Assembly (NCBI GenBank): GCA_024500155.1
Contig: CM044859.1
Location: forward strand, 40,594,003 to 40,658,002
Length of the DNA: 64,000 nt
Source: Chenopodium formosanum
Lineage: Eukaryota > Streptophyta > Magnoliopsida > Caryophyllales > Amaranthaceae
Direction: 5' to 3'
This document shows positions 1-11,141 of this stretch, piece by piece. Position 1 is the first letter of the stretch. Every line of letters starts with the position of its first letter. The translations under genes were made by a program, and so were the position numbers. A model generated the notes under the pieces. It searched no databases. It had not been told where the DNA came from and saw only the letters and a list, made by a program, of their open reading frames with translations.

Positions 1-2
1 AA

Positions 3-1844
3 GAGTCTGCACCCCCAAACCGTCTGGGCGAAGACCCAGAAGTCTTTACAGACCATGAGGAGGATGAGGATCCTCAGGTCGAAACCTCTATAGCCGAGGA
101 CGGCTCTCTAAGAGTTAAGCGCATCCGGCCCAGAGAGACTCTGGAGCGGGGTGCCACCCAGGCGGGTCCGAGCAGACCTACTGGGCAGCCGGAAGGGGCA
201 ACCCAAACGGCAGCTGGATCAGCCCCAGTCACCCGAGACGAACTCATGAGGTTCATGCCGAGTTTCAAGGGTGAAATTAAAGAGCTGATCACCAAAAGCA
301 GGGCTGGCCCAAGTAAAGGTCAGTCGGTGAAGAAGACTCCTCCAGAGAAGGGGAAGTCAGTCAGAAACCGACAGCCTACTCCCCATCCAAAGGAGAAGGC
401 AGCCGGGACCATTGATTGGTAAAAAATTCTCCTTCCTGGGGGAAACACTAATAACCCTCGCCGGCCTCATCAGCCGGTGAGAGGTAAAAAATCAACTCTC
501 GATGCCCGGGAAATCATTAACCGGAAGAGAAATCAATCGCTGTCTGAGTTGGCTTCAACGTCGAACTTTCCGGACAGCTTTTACAATATTTCTGCAGGGA
601 GTACACCCTCCTTGCATGAGAGTCAAACAGGCGGTAATACCGTCCATTCTGGCCCTCATATGATTGGAAATGTACCGTATGTGCCTACTCGGGCTTACGG
701 ACAGTATTCTCCTCACTTCATGCAGCCAGCCTTCTTTGGAGGTCAGGCGGCATATCCAAATGTCCAGCCATTGGACTAGCAGCTTCGACTGCTGCGCCTG
801 GGTGAACAGCCTTCTGCGTTCACTCGGGAGATAACCGAGGCGGCTCAGCCGGCCAAGGTTAAGAATGTGTTGGTCGGTACCTATGATGGTACCACCAATC
901 CAGAAGACCACCTCATGGCTTACACCAACCTCATGTATCTGCAGGAGTTGGATGATGCCACTTGGTGTCGGTGCTTTCCGGCTACATTGAAGGGCATCGC
1001 CCAACAATGGTTTGGCAACCTGCCAGCCGGGTCTATAGACAGCTTCAGGAAGCTTACCTTCTTGTTTGCTTCCAACTTCTCAATGAACATCCCTGCTAAA
1101 AAGACAAGCCTTGATTTGAGCACTGTTAAGCAGGGAGAGAGAGAAGGGTTGCGCTCATATGTCAGGCGATTCAACCTGATCAGAATTCAGATTCAGGGAC
1201 TGTCTGATGAGGTAGCTTTTACAGACTTTTTTAAAGGTCTGAGAGACGGGTCGACCTTTAAGTTTGACCTAGTCAGAAAAGGGGCTTTCACCCTACAGGC
1301 GGCCCTGAGGGAGGCGGAAAGCTACATTCAAGCTACCGACCTCTGCTCGCCTGGTAGCCAGTCAGACTCCAAGAAGTCTGACAAACAGAAAGACAGTCGG
1401 TCAGCTCAGCCGGCTAAAAACAAAGAAGAGAGCAAGAAAATAAAAGAAGTCTGGGCGGTTACTGACTCTGACCAGCCGTCCCAGAAGAAAAAGAAAGAAT
1501 TTAAACCGTACGTCCCCAAGTACGAGTTTAATAAAGACTGCAACTCCATCTTCATGGAGATAAAGGACCGGTTGTCCATTGAGAAGCCGAATCCTATGAA
1601 GAGTTTTGTCCAGTCACGGAACAAGAATAAATTCTGTCAGTTCCATGAGGAGGTCGGCCATGACACCAACGACTGCTTCAGTCTTCAGCGTGCGTTGGAC
1701 CGTCTAGCTGACAAAGGGCTGTTGAAGTCCTACATTTCTAAGTCCCCAGCCGGGGCAAAAAAGAAAAACGGGTCAGTCCTCCAAGACTACCCCCCCAGCC
1801 TGCTAATAGCTCGGATACCGATAAGGAGCCGGTCTACACTATAG
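3..1844 (+). pseudogene. gag: gag of A1, with two in-frame stops
   Basis: One reading frame runs from the window start with stops at 420-422 (TAA) and 777-779 (TAG), then stays open from 780 to 1844. The open part has the retrotransposon gag capsid pattern (DHLMAYTNLM near 912, then a tryptophan-rich CRCFPATLKG...QQWFGNL block near 970-1020) and a retroelement-type zinc knuckle C-x2-H-x4-H-x4-C (CQFHEEVGHDTNDC, about 1636-1677). Gag would form the particle and bind element RNA. The N-terminal part before 780 is low-complexity and charged. The 777 stop precedes QLRLLRLGEQPS and looks like a Gln codon changed to TAG. Pol starts 60 bases downstream in another frame. Confidence 0.85.
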
Positions 1845-1903
1845 CAATCGGGTTCTCATGTGGTGGCCCTACCATCCGGGGCACCAAGAGCCATCTTCGA
1901 AAG

Positions 1904-4747
1904 ATGGACAAAGATGATGATGACCAGGCGGAAGCTAGCTCCTCCTTCCCAGACGTCTTGATCACTGAGAAGGATAGGGGCAGCGTCCGCCGCCCGCATG
2001 ATGACCCGGTGGTCATTGAATGTAAGGTTGCCAACCAACTGGTTGGACGGATCCTTATTGACACCGGCAGCTCATCAGACATCATCAGCCTCCGCTGCCT
2101 GCAAAAGCTGAAATACAACGTCAGCAGCATGCATCCGGTCACCCACCCCTTGGTTGGTTTTGGGGGTGGGATGGTCTACCCAGCCGGGAGAATTGATTTA
2201 CCCATCCGGCTGGGAGAGAAAGGCCAGGGTCGACATATTGTCGTAAGATTCTTGGTCGTTGCTGATCTCCGAGAAACATTCACCACCCCCAGGCGGCATA
2301 AGGTTATGTTAAATCCTAAGAAATGCGTCTTTGGTGTTGAGTCTGGGAAGTTTCTCGGGTTCCTGATTGATCAAAGGGGGATAGAGGCTAACCCCGAAAA
2401 GATACAGGCGGTGATTGACATGAAGTCACCCCGCTCTGTCAGGGAAGTTCAGAGACTCACCGGTTGTCTGGCCGCCCTGGGAAGGTTCCTCAGTCGGTCA
2501 GGTGACATATGCCTTTACTTCTTCCAAGCAATCAGGAAGAAGACCAGATTTGAATGGGGGAATGACGCTGAGGCGGCGTTCCAGAGGTTGAAAGAGCATT
2601 TACATTCTCTGCCTAGGTTGGTCAGTCCTTTGCCTAGGGAGACGTTGTACATGTACTTAGTCGTCTCAGACCATGCCCTCAGTGCCGTTCTCCTTGCTGA
2701 GCGAGACGGCGTGCAGCTCCCGGTTTACTTCATTAGCCATGTTCTTAAAAATGTTGAGCTCTGGTACCCCATGGTTGAAAAATTTGGTCTTGCTTTGTAC
2801 ATGGCATTCAAAAAATTGAAGCCTTACTTTTTGGCACATCCAGTGGTGATTTACACGGACCAGCCACTTAAACGGCCAATGTCTACCTTGGACTCATCCG
2901 GGAGAATGTTGAAATGGGCTATTGAAATGCAGAGCCTTGAAATCACTTACGAACCAAGAAAGGCAGTGAAAGGTCAGGCGTTTGCCGACTTCATTGTGGA
3001 AATGACTCGTCCGGTGGCTCCGGATAATCTTGATCAGGTTTGGAAAGTGTACGTAGACGGGAGCTCTACAAAGAACGGCTGTGGTGCAGGTGTAATTTAT
3101 GAATCTCCTGAAGGAGACAGATTTGAGTATGCAATACGCTTCAAGTTTCAGGCCTCTAACAATGAGGCGGAATATGAAGCCCTGCTAGCCGGAATTCGCA
3201 TGTGTAAGGCGGTAGGGGCCATAAAAATTGACGCCTATTCTGATTCTCAATTGGTTGTTAGCCAGTATGAGGGAAGTTATGAAGCTACCCATCCGGCTAT
3301 GATCAAATATCTTCAGGCAGTCAAAGAGGAGGCTGGGGCACTTGAGGAATTCCGGCTGAACCAAGTGCCTAGGTCTGAAAATAACCAGGCGGATGCATTG
3401 TCAAAGCTGGCATCTTCCGCCTGCCATGATACGCCTCGGTCTGTCTTTTGGGGAGTTCTGGAAAAGAGAAGCATCAATGAAGATCCCATTGGAGTTTTGG
3501 ACCGAAGCTCTACCTGGATGGATGGCATCCAGACTTATCTCTTAGACGGCACACTTCCGGATTCGCCACAGGAGGCAGCCGTCCTGAGGAAGCGAGCTGC
3601 AAGCTTTGAGTTGAGAAATGGAGAGCTCTTCAAGGCGGGGTTTCTTAAGCCTCTGTTGAAGTGTGTCACCCCAGAAAAAGGGAAAGAAGTTCTCGAAGAC
3701 TTGCACTCAGGGTTCTGCGCCTCCCACATAGGCGGCAGGTCCCTAGCTGTCAGAGCCAGACGACATTACTTTTGGCCCACTCTTGAGGCAGACGCCAAGG
3801 AATTGGTGAAAAAATGTGACAAGTGCCAAAAGTTTGAAAAGCTTATTCATCGTCCAGCTACTGATCTGACGGCCATCCACAGCCCAATCCCGTTTGCAAA
3901 ATGGGGCATGGACATTCTAGGTCCTTACACGCCTGCTCCAGGCGGAAAGCGATATATCTTAGTGGCTGTGGATTACTTCACCAAGTGGGTTGAGGCCGAG
4001 GCGGTTAAAAACATCAAGACCTCAGACGTAATTTCCTTCATCTAGAAGAACATTATCACCCGGTACGGGGTATCCATGTCTATGGTTTTTGATAATGGTC
4101 CTCAGTTTGAGACGCCTCAGCTAAAAACTTGGTTGGGAGATCAGGGGATCTCAAGCTATTTCGCATCTGTTGGCCGGCCCCAAGCAAACGGCCAAGTTGA
4201 AGCTTTCAACAAACTCATCTCAGACGGCATTAAAAAGAAAATAGAAAGAGCTGGTGGCTTATGGGCAGAAGAATTAATACATGCCCTGTGGGCCATCCGG
4301 ACAACAGCGAAAGGGGCAACCGGTGAAACCCCATTTCTCATGGTTTACGGCGCAGAAGCCGTCTTGCCCATCGAACATTACGAGCCGACTCTCAGAGTCA
4401 TGCTGTATGATGAAGAGGCAAACTGGGAAGCAATGCGACTGGCATTGGATTCACTCCCAGAACGCCGGGGCAATGCCGGCTTGCGTCATGAGATTTACCG
4501 TCTGAGAATGACGAGAGCCTACAACAAAAAAGTACACAAGCGTCCTTTGAAAGTTGACGACTTAGTGCTACGAAAAATGAAGGCAACCGGTAGGGCCAAT
4601 GAGCTGGGAAAGCTAACTCCAAATTGGGAAGGCCCCTACCAGATCTATGAAGAAGTAAGGGACGGCACCTACCGCCTGGAAACTCCGGACGGCAGGCGCC
4701 TGCCTAGAACTTGGAATGTAGAAAATCTAAAAAAGTACTACTTCTGA
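1904..4747 (+). pseudogene. pol: pol of A1: protease, RT thumb, RNase H, aRNase H, integrase; RT core deleted
   Basis: A single frame is open except for TAG at 4043-4045 (Trp in sister copy A3). Protease: ILIDTGSSSDIIS near residue 50. At about residue 125 protease runs in frame directly into the RT connection (VMLNPKKCVFG), so RT fingers and palm, including the catalytic Y-x-DD, are missing. The gypsy RNase H spans roughly residues 230-370. An archaeal-type RNase H follows (VYVDGSS, NNEAEYEALLAG, SDSQLVV, NQADALSKLA, about 380-505). Integrase has HHCC (HSGFCASH...CDKCQKF), DDE residues (WGMDILG, VFDNGPQF, NGQVEAFNK) and a C-terminal GPY/F-like segment (WEGPYQIYEEV). It cannot encode RT, so the copy would need proteins from another element. 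Confidence 0.9.
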
Positions 4748-5185
4748 GCTTGTAGTTTTTTGTAAACAATGAGTCAATTATTGAAGATTAAGTATTTGTT
4801 TGCAAAATTTGAGTTATCGTTTGATTATTCATCCGGGTAACATCCAGGCGGATTCCCCATCTACCTAACTAAGTTCGATACTTGGTAAAGGGTACATTTT
4901 TATTTTGTTTATCCGCCTGGGTAATGCTCGGATCCCTTGTTTACTTAAGTTGGATACTTTGTTTATTCAACTGCTTAACCATTTTTCTAACTAAGTTTGA
5001 TACTTAGCATGGTCCGCCTGTGTAATACACAGACGGATTCTCCATTTTTCTAACTAAGTTTGATACTTAGCATGGTCCGCCTGTGTAATACACAGACGGA
5101 TTCTCCATTTTTCTCAACTAAGTTTGATACTTAGCATAATCGCCTGGGTAATACCCAGACAGACTCGTTTGATTAAAAAGTTAAG
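4748..5185 (+). repeat. Degenerate 63-64 bp tandem repeats in A1 3' region
   Basis: The block CTAAGTTTGATACTTAGCAT...CCGCCTG...CAGACGG recurs at 4991, 5054 and 5118 with a 63-64 bp period, and weaker units precede it from about 4830. Each unit carries an inverted word pair (CCGCCTG / CAGACGG). Tandem arrays between pol and the 3' LTR are a known hypervariable feature of Tat/Ogre elements. The left breakpoint of the tandem duplication falls in this array. Confidence 0.85.
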
Positions 5186-6117
5186 TTCGATACTTGGTGT
5201 AAATTCAACACTAATTAAGAAACTAAGCACAAAAACGTTTAGTGGCTACACAACCGGTCTCAAACAAGACCAGAGGCTAAAATGGCCGGATGGTTGCTCT
5301 TTTTATAAAATCGCATGTCCCAGCATGGACAAAGGCGTCCGGCGACACCCCTCCGGGTGCAATCGTCGCAGAGAACAGACTACCTGTCGGTTCTACATAT
5401 CCATACAGACGGCAAAAATTGAACAACCAAATTGGTCAACTCATAGCCGCCTGACCGAAATAACCTACGAAGAACGAATAAGTCCCTAAATACCGGATGC
5501 CCATAGGCATCAGACGGTCACCAGCTGAAGTTCTCACTTAGGTTATCCATTCCAAAATTGCACCTCACCCCAATTGGGGAAAGAGTTCAATGGTTATGAA
5601 ATTTCTACCAGGACGGGCGTAACCCGTCTGGGTAGTAACCGAAATGCCTGTGGGTGTACGGCTGTGCACTTGGTTTGGGGCAATCACTACTGTGATTGAT
5701 TGACTTACAAACATATCATGCTCTTTGCAGCATCAGACGTTTACAAGTCAATCAACCAGCTCCAACTGAAACCAATCACACAGCCGTCCAGGGGCAAGGA
5801 CAGCCAGACTATTGACTAGTTGGGCAAAGAATCGCCGCAGGCTTTTAATAAGATAGGCAAAAATTAAAAATTCAAATGCAAAATAAACCGACATAGTCGG
5901 TGCAATTCATAAAAGTCCATCCAACCAAACGGTTGTAATGGATCAAATGTTAACCGGACCTCGTCCGGGAGAGAGAAATTGTTAATTAACACAGCTCCAC
6001 AGCCGGTAAATACAAGGATACTCGGCACGCAGGCCGGAAAAATCAAGTTTTGGCATATAGCCGCTGAATAAAAAAGAATTAAAAGAAAGCAAAGATTGGC
6101 ATACTGCCGCTGAAGGG
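5186..6117. other. Non-coding 3' region of A1
   Basis: No convincing gene. The same sequence recurs at 21331-22262 and, inverted and diverged, at 60327-61240 and 49018-50170. An ORF at 5124-5489 is preserved in A2 but not in A3 or F, so I read it as chance. Repeated CAGNCGG words occur throughout. Confidence 0.7.
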
Positions 6118-8930
6118 TCACTTCTGGCCTGCAGACGGAGCCTCCTGGTCCTCTCCCTTCTCCTCATCGTCTGAGGGAATTTCCTACGCTTCATCAGGAC
6201 CAGGAAGCTCAGGCGCGGACGACTCATTGTTGCTGAGCCAGGCTTCAAAAGAGGCGGGCTCTGGCTTGCCTTGCTCTCTCAAGTACACCACGTACTCAGC
6301 ATAGCTGTGTGCCATTGCCCAGATGCTATAATCAGCTTCTGGGTACAAGCCAGCCCAAGCAATCTTCATACGGGCGTCGTTGTCAGCATCGCTTTCAGCA
6401 ACGAGGCGGTTTTGCTCCGCCTCCAGGGTTGCTGCAAAGTTTTTCTGAGCTTGAGCAGCATCCTTCTCCAGCCTCTCAACCTTGGTTTTCAGTTTACCAA
6501 GGTCCGCTTGGGCCTTCTTGAGCGCCTCATCAGCCTGCTTGGCGCTCTCGTCTGCCTTCTTTTGGGCCTCCTCCGCCCCCTTCTTGGCCGTCTCAACATC
6601 CGTCACCCGCTTGTCGGCCGCCTTCAGATCTAGCTCCAGCTGTTGGATTTTAGACGCCTGTGTCATAATTATTGCTTTAGTTTCAAGTTCATTTACGATA
6701 GTTGAGTGTAAAGCAATATTATCAGCGTCTATGGCAGACTTCTTGGCCCTTTTTACCTCTTCCCGTTTGCGGGAATAAGGAAGTTTGAGCCCGTCCACCC
6801 GCAGCATGGCCTGCAAAAAAGCAGGCGGTATAAGAATTACGGGCGGAGAAATTACTTGGAAAAAATAACATGGAATTGACAGGTTTCTTACCTCAGCCAG
6901 AAGGGATAGAATGCGTTCAATGTTGAACGTCTCTATCCCAGGGATATTGTCCTTATCCTTCTTCCGGACGGCGTCCAGCATGGCTTTGGCGTGCTTCTGG
7001 ACGTCTGGCCAGCGGGGAGATTGTGTTTGATCTGCACCACAATCAATAGGTGATGAGTGCGAAACTAAGGCGGCACCTATTTGTATCCGGCTGTCTGAGG
7101 ATGACGTCTGTTGGGAGTGGGATTTCACCCGTAAAGGCCACCCCAGCTCAGGCGGGGATTCAAAAGGGTTCTTACCTTCAGAGCCGGCCAAGTGGGGAAC
7201 GCTTGCAGGCGTGGTGAACCCCGCGGCTCCTGAGGGGTTGGCAAGGTCAAGGCACAGGCTGCCACCTACTTTCTCGAGCCGCCCCGCTATTCGCATCGTC
7301 TTTGTCCCGGCTGAGGCGCCAGGAGTTGATGTAGAGGCGGACTTTTTTATTTTATTGAGAACGGCTGGGGCCTCCTCCCTAGCCCGTTTGAGATTCTTCT
7401 CAAACGATTTCCCAACTTCTCCCTCCTGTGAAAATAAATAAGTTAAGGTTAGTATCCGGGCAAGATAGTTTATAAAATGAGCTTAAGAAAGGGTCAGGCG
7501 CTCAATACCTTGGCTTTGACCTCAGCCGCTGCCTTCTACACAAGCGCCTTGCGGATGACAGTAGAGGATCGCTTTGGGGTTTTCTCCGTCTGCAACATGT
7601 TTAATGCTTCCTCTGCAAAAAGAAGGAAGTTGGTCAATATCATAAAACAATTTCGATAGAAAAATACTACAGACGAATATAAACTCAGGCGGATATAAAC
7701 TCAGGCGCATACGTTTGGAAAACATGTGCCCTAGCCCGCAGGCGACTAGGAAGCACTCGTCCCTGAACCAGGCGCTCTTGGGGATCCAGTTCTTGGGGAC
7801 TTTTATTGTTTCCCAGGTTGACAAGGTTGCGTCTGTGAGGCCAAAAAAGTCTGCCTCAATAATCTTGTCAAAGTCCTCCTCTGGGATCCGGGGAAGAGCG
7901 CACTTCCTGCCTAACAAGTCAGGCTTCTTATTGTACAGACGGAATTCATAATTCTTCCGTCTGGTTGGGGCTGACATCAGATAGAACCTGTGCTTCCAGC
8001 CATCGAATTTGGAGCCTTCTCCAAGGTCATCATATATTGCGGCTGTGTGGTTAGAGTATACCATGCTCTCCAGCCGCCTGGGCTCCTGCTGAGGTAATGC
8101 ATGCTTGCAAAAGCCTCCCAGCCGGGGTTAAGCCCTTGGAACTCACAGGCGGCAACATACCCTAGAATGTTGGTCCAGGAGTTGGGGGTAAGTTGCCAGA
8201 GCCCCAGGCCGTAGCCCCTCAAAATAGCCCTCACCGCTTGGTGAAGGGGGAAGCGAAGGCCGGCTTTGAACGCCGCCTCGTAACAGCCAAAATAACTGTT
8301 GGCGTTCTGTTGATCATCCCCCCAGGCGATGGTGCCAAGCTCAGGCGGCACCCGGATCTTATACCCGTCTCCTAGCGGGTGCATTTTCTTAAAATTCTCT
8401 AAGTTCTCCCCCATCTGGATCCGGTCCTTGGAGGAGACGTGGATGTTGAAGGGATCGTCCTTCTCACTCCACTTTTTCCTTTCTTCCTCCTCGCTATCCG
8501 GAAGAGGGGGCAAGTCATCGCTTCTCTCGGAGGTAGAGGCGGAGCTGTCACTCTCCGTCTCCCCCTCACTTTGGTCCATGGGGGCAGAGGCGGCATCGTC
8601 GCCGCCTTGGTCACACTCCTCTAGGAAAGAGTCAGCGGGGGTTGAAGGGACGCGCGGAGGGGATCTCTCCAGAGTCGTCTGATCTCCCTGATCAGACGTG
8701 TCTCCCTCAGGCATTTGGCCGCCTGAGCCTTCGCCTCTGTAATTTGGATCATTGGCCGTCTGCATTGTCCGAGCCATGGTGTCTTGCACAGACACATAAC
8801 TAGTCGGAATCCATGGCAAAGGGTGGTCCCAACACCCCGAGCCGGCACTCCCAGTCCTAGACTCAGCCGTCCCCGGTGACCGGCTGGACTCTAACTTAGG
8901 CTGTGCCGTGTGTGTTGGTGATGCATCCAT
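6118..8930 (-). pseudogene. Antisense spliced additional gene of A1 (Transposase_28-like, coiled-coil C-terminus)
   Basis: ATG at 8930 on the minus strand. Five exons inferred from GT-AG boundaries that restore one frame: 8930-7701, 7612-7509, 7425-7176, 7031-6892, 6810-6184 (or 6118). Exon 1 is acidic and Ser-rich, then carries a block with GYGLGLWQLTPNSW and GLNPGWEAFASMHYL, resembling the putative gypsy-type transposon domain (Transposase_28). Exon 5 is a long Lys/Glu/Ala coiled coil. Function unknown; it is antisense to gag-pol and probably driven from a TATA box inside the LTR (9155-9162). Copy A1 lacks one base near 8015 relative to A2, causing a frameshift, and has TAG at 6184-6186 where A3 reads on for 21 residues. 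Confidence 0.8.
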
Positions 8931-8957
8931 TTATTGCAAGAAATATGTACAGGCGGT

Positions 8958-8973
8958 GAAAAAAGAAAAGAGC
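8958..8973 (+). other. Putative polypurine tract of A1
   Basis: GAAAAAAGAAAAGAGC directly precedes the TG I take as the start of the 3' LTR. It is conserved in A2 and A3. The choice of LTR start rests on this tract because the 5' LTR is not in the window. Confidence 0.55.
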
Positions 8974-9154
8974 TGAGAGAGACAGAGACGGTACCTTTGT
9001 ATGTGGTATCTGAAGGAGGGCGGGTCCGGCTGGGTTGCGGAAGAACAAAAGTTTCTTGCTTGCGCCTGATTCAAACGGATGACTTCTGCTCTCTCAAAGT
9101 TTTCCTCTCTAGAAAATTTTTGTAAAACGTACAAAATTATGAGGGTAAAACGGC

Positions 9155-9162
9155 TATATATA
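9155..9162 (-). promoter_or_regulatory. TATA box for the antisense gene
   Basis: TATATATA read on the minus strand lies about 225 bases upstream of the antisense ATG at 8930. The same octamer stands at the same distance from the ATG in A2 (25301-25308) and A3 (57321-57328). Confidence 0.55.
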
Positions 9163-9264
9163 TGGGGTAAATACGGGGGCATTTCCGTAATTTACCTGGA
9201 AGGTGAACGGTTACTCTGTAGCTGTAAAATTACCGCCAACCGGAGAGTGGCATGTGTCACAGAT

Positions 9265-9403
9265 GCCACGTGGCATGCCACGTCACATCTGTGAGGGGCA
9301 AATGTTTAGGGTATTTTTACCCTGCCACGTGGCCCAATCAGAGGGTGACACGTGTCAGCCTCAAATTGGTCCAAAATGGACCAATCCCTGTTTGACACGT
9401 GTC
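9265..9403. promoter_or_regulatory. Cluster of ACGT-core (G-box) motifs in the A1 LTR
   Basis: CCACGTGG at about 9266 and 9325 and ACACGTGT at about 9348 and 9395, plus CCACGTCA, lie between the two opposed TATA boxes. ATTGGTCC/GGACCAAT forms an inverted pair at 9365-9385. These match plant bZIP/bHLH core sites; use by the element is inference. Confidence 0.5.
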
Positions 9404-9524
9404 ATTCCAGAAATAAAAGGGAAAAGGCGGCCTTCAGGCCCAAATCCCGAGAAAGCCGGAATACGGCGCAGCCCACCAATGATTAGGGTTCAGTGACCTA
9501 ATTAGGGGCAATTCCCAATGACCC

Positions 9525-9532
9525 TATAAATA
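9525..9532 (+). promoter_or_regulatory. LTR TATA box, sense direction
   Basis: CCTATAAATAGG stands about 265 bases from the LTR end, a usual place for an LTR promoter. Conserved in A2 (25671-25678) and A3 (56951-56958, inverted). Confidence 0.65.
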
Positions 9533-9795
9533 GGGAGATGTCCCTCATTTTGAGGACACGTTTTTTTACCATTGATTATAACTGCATTCTCTTACATCAG
9601 AGAAACACCTGAGCTTGGAATCCGAACAGATACCCACCTAAATTTCCGTTCTCTTTATTCCGTTTCAAGTTATTGACTTGTGCTTCGGAGGCGGAGCACC
9701 ACCCAACAGGTGTCTCCGTTTGTTTTGCAGGTTCAGCTCATCCCGGATCAGTCTTCATGTTGTAACTCTCCCGAGGGACAAAAACACCCAAAACA

Positions 9796-11127
9796 TTAAT
9801 CATGAATCATGTTAAAGCATAAGAATAGCAAGATCCTAGACATGATACTAACAAGATTAATAACAAACCCTAAGCTAGCATGTCACTAACAATAAAAATC
9901 AAATCTTTAACCCTAACATGATACTAACAATCATAAATATTAGGAAGAAAATAGAAAGCATCGTAACAATCATATTTAGTATTAAATTTTTCCTGGACAT
10001 GATACTAGGAATATCATAATAATAATCTAAATATGAACTCTACAACATAACATCAATAAAAACCATTAAAGTACATACTTTGATGCCTCGTACCTCTTTC
10101 TAATAACAAAAATGCACACGTTAGTAACTTCAAGGAAAATAATAAACAAACAATTAAATTAAATTAAATAGTGGAAAGAGAGAATTGGGACCAAACCCTC
10201 AGAAATTAAACCTTTCACGTCTAAGGCGAAGGCAACTTCGAATATGGCTAGGTGTATCTAGATCTAATGAGTGCGGAATTTTTATATTTTGAGAGAAGCT
10301 AGTTAAAAAGAGAGAGAGAGAGAATAATCAAGAGAATCTTGATGAGAGTTCGTGAAAACTGGTTATTGGTCCCTGAAAACGGAGTTTTTAACACATTATT
10401 TATAAAGAAAATCAGCCAAAAAGATAAAATATCAAAACAGAGTCTGGCGCACGTAAAACCTGATCAGCGTCAACGCTAGCTATTGGCGCCAAACGCCAAC
10501 AATAGCGCCAGGCACCAAGCGTAGCGCCAGGCGCTACAGCTGGCGTTTGTCGTTGATTCAGAAAATCACGCTTTTCTTAAAATCAGATAAAATTTGCCGT
10601 ACAGGATTATAAAATCGTATTTCCCTCAAAAATGCTCTTTGATTTTAATTAAAACTCTGAAAAGTCAACAAAAGTCAATTTATCAATGCTAATTGAATTA
10701 GGAATGAAAAGAACCTTCTAAAAGAATCTAGAAAACTAAAACCATTCCTAATTGCATTAGGAATGATAAATCTATATTAGGCCCTCCCCTAGATCATTGG
10801 GCCGCATATAAGGCTCAAACCGGGCCTAGTTTAGTAAAATGGCCATAACTTTCTCAATATTCATCGGAATTGGGCTTATAATATATCGTTGGAAAGCTCT
10901 TGTCAAGCCCCATCCAACTACATTACTATTGGATCCATATCATGGACCATCCAAACTGGATTGGCTGTTTTCTTAAAATAAGTTTTCAAAACAGAGAGAA
11001 GAGAAAAGAAATTAAAACTATCCGCAACACTAGACTTTCCACACTTTCACTTCATTCGATTATGATTCGACACGAAAGGTACTCATCACTGGGTTTGGTT
11101 TTGGGGAGACACAAATGGGTGTCTACA
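9796..11127 (-). repeat. Family C 3' LTR, truncated by A1 insertion
   Basis: Aligns with 41648-42967 of the intact 5' LTR of C and ends in the same TCTACA. About 570 bases of its left side are missing because A1 occupies that place. The minus-strand TATA box is at 10397-10404, and the GGCGCC word cluster sits just upstream. No gene; ORFs at 10900-11328 reflect AT-poor stretches. Confidence 0.85.
10445..10548. promoter_or_regulatory. GGCGCC word cluster in C LTR (copy 1)
   Basis: Contains TTGGCGCCAA (10483-10492) and the perfect dyad GTAGCGCC-A-GGCGCTAC (10521-10537), with further GCGCCA half-words. The cluster begins about 40 bases upstream of the minus-strand LTR TATA box. Confidence 0.6.
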
Positions 11128-11141
11128 GAAGCTCCCACTTT
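11128..11141 (-). other. Polypurine tract of C (copy 1)
   Basis: On the minus strand AAAGTGGGAGCTTC immediately precedes the LTR terminus TGTAGACACC. This fixes the LTR as a 3' LTR of a minus-strand element. Confidence 0.65.

Larger units (their letters stand above)
1..9795 (+). mobile_element. Tat-type Ty3/gypsy element, copy A1 (5' end outside window)
   Basis: The order is gag, protease, RT thumb, RNase H, second (archaeal-type) RNase H, integrase, a tandem-repeat 3' region, an antisense spliced gene, polypurine tract and 3' LTR. A second RNase H between RT-RNase H and integrase and an antisense additional ORF downstream of pol are known traits of the Tat branch of plant non-chromoviral Ty3/gypsy elements. 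The copy is defective: gag has stops, pol lacks the RT core and has one stop. Its right end (AAAACA, 9795) abuts an LTR of family C, so it inserted into that LTR. The 5' LTR and primer site are outside the window. Confidence 0.9.
8974..9795 (+). repeat. 3' LTR of A1
   Basis: The right end (ACCCAAAACA) is firm: beyond it the sequence becomes family C LTR. The left end is inferred from the polypurine tract and TG. The LTR holds a sense TATA box (9525), an opposite-strand TATA box (9155) and a G-box cluster between them. The matching LTRs are 25120-25940 (A2) and 56692-57508 (A3, inverted). Confidence 0.75.

Noticed and set aside
5124..5489. 121-residue ORF, repeated at 21269-21634
   Set aside because: It lies in the tandem-repeat and non-coding 3' region, is not preserved in A3 or F and has no domain; its conservation reflects the recent duplication.
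8329..8682. Plus-strand ORFs over the antisense gene (also 24475-24828 and 6271-6778)
   Set aside because: Opposite-strand shadows of the spliced antisense gene with low-complexity Ser/Leu translations.
10311..10325. GA microsatellite, repeated at 26455 and 42160
   Set aside because: Simple repeat inside the C LTR; nothing beyond ordinary slippage.
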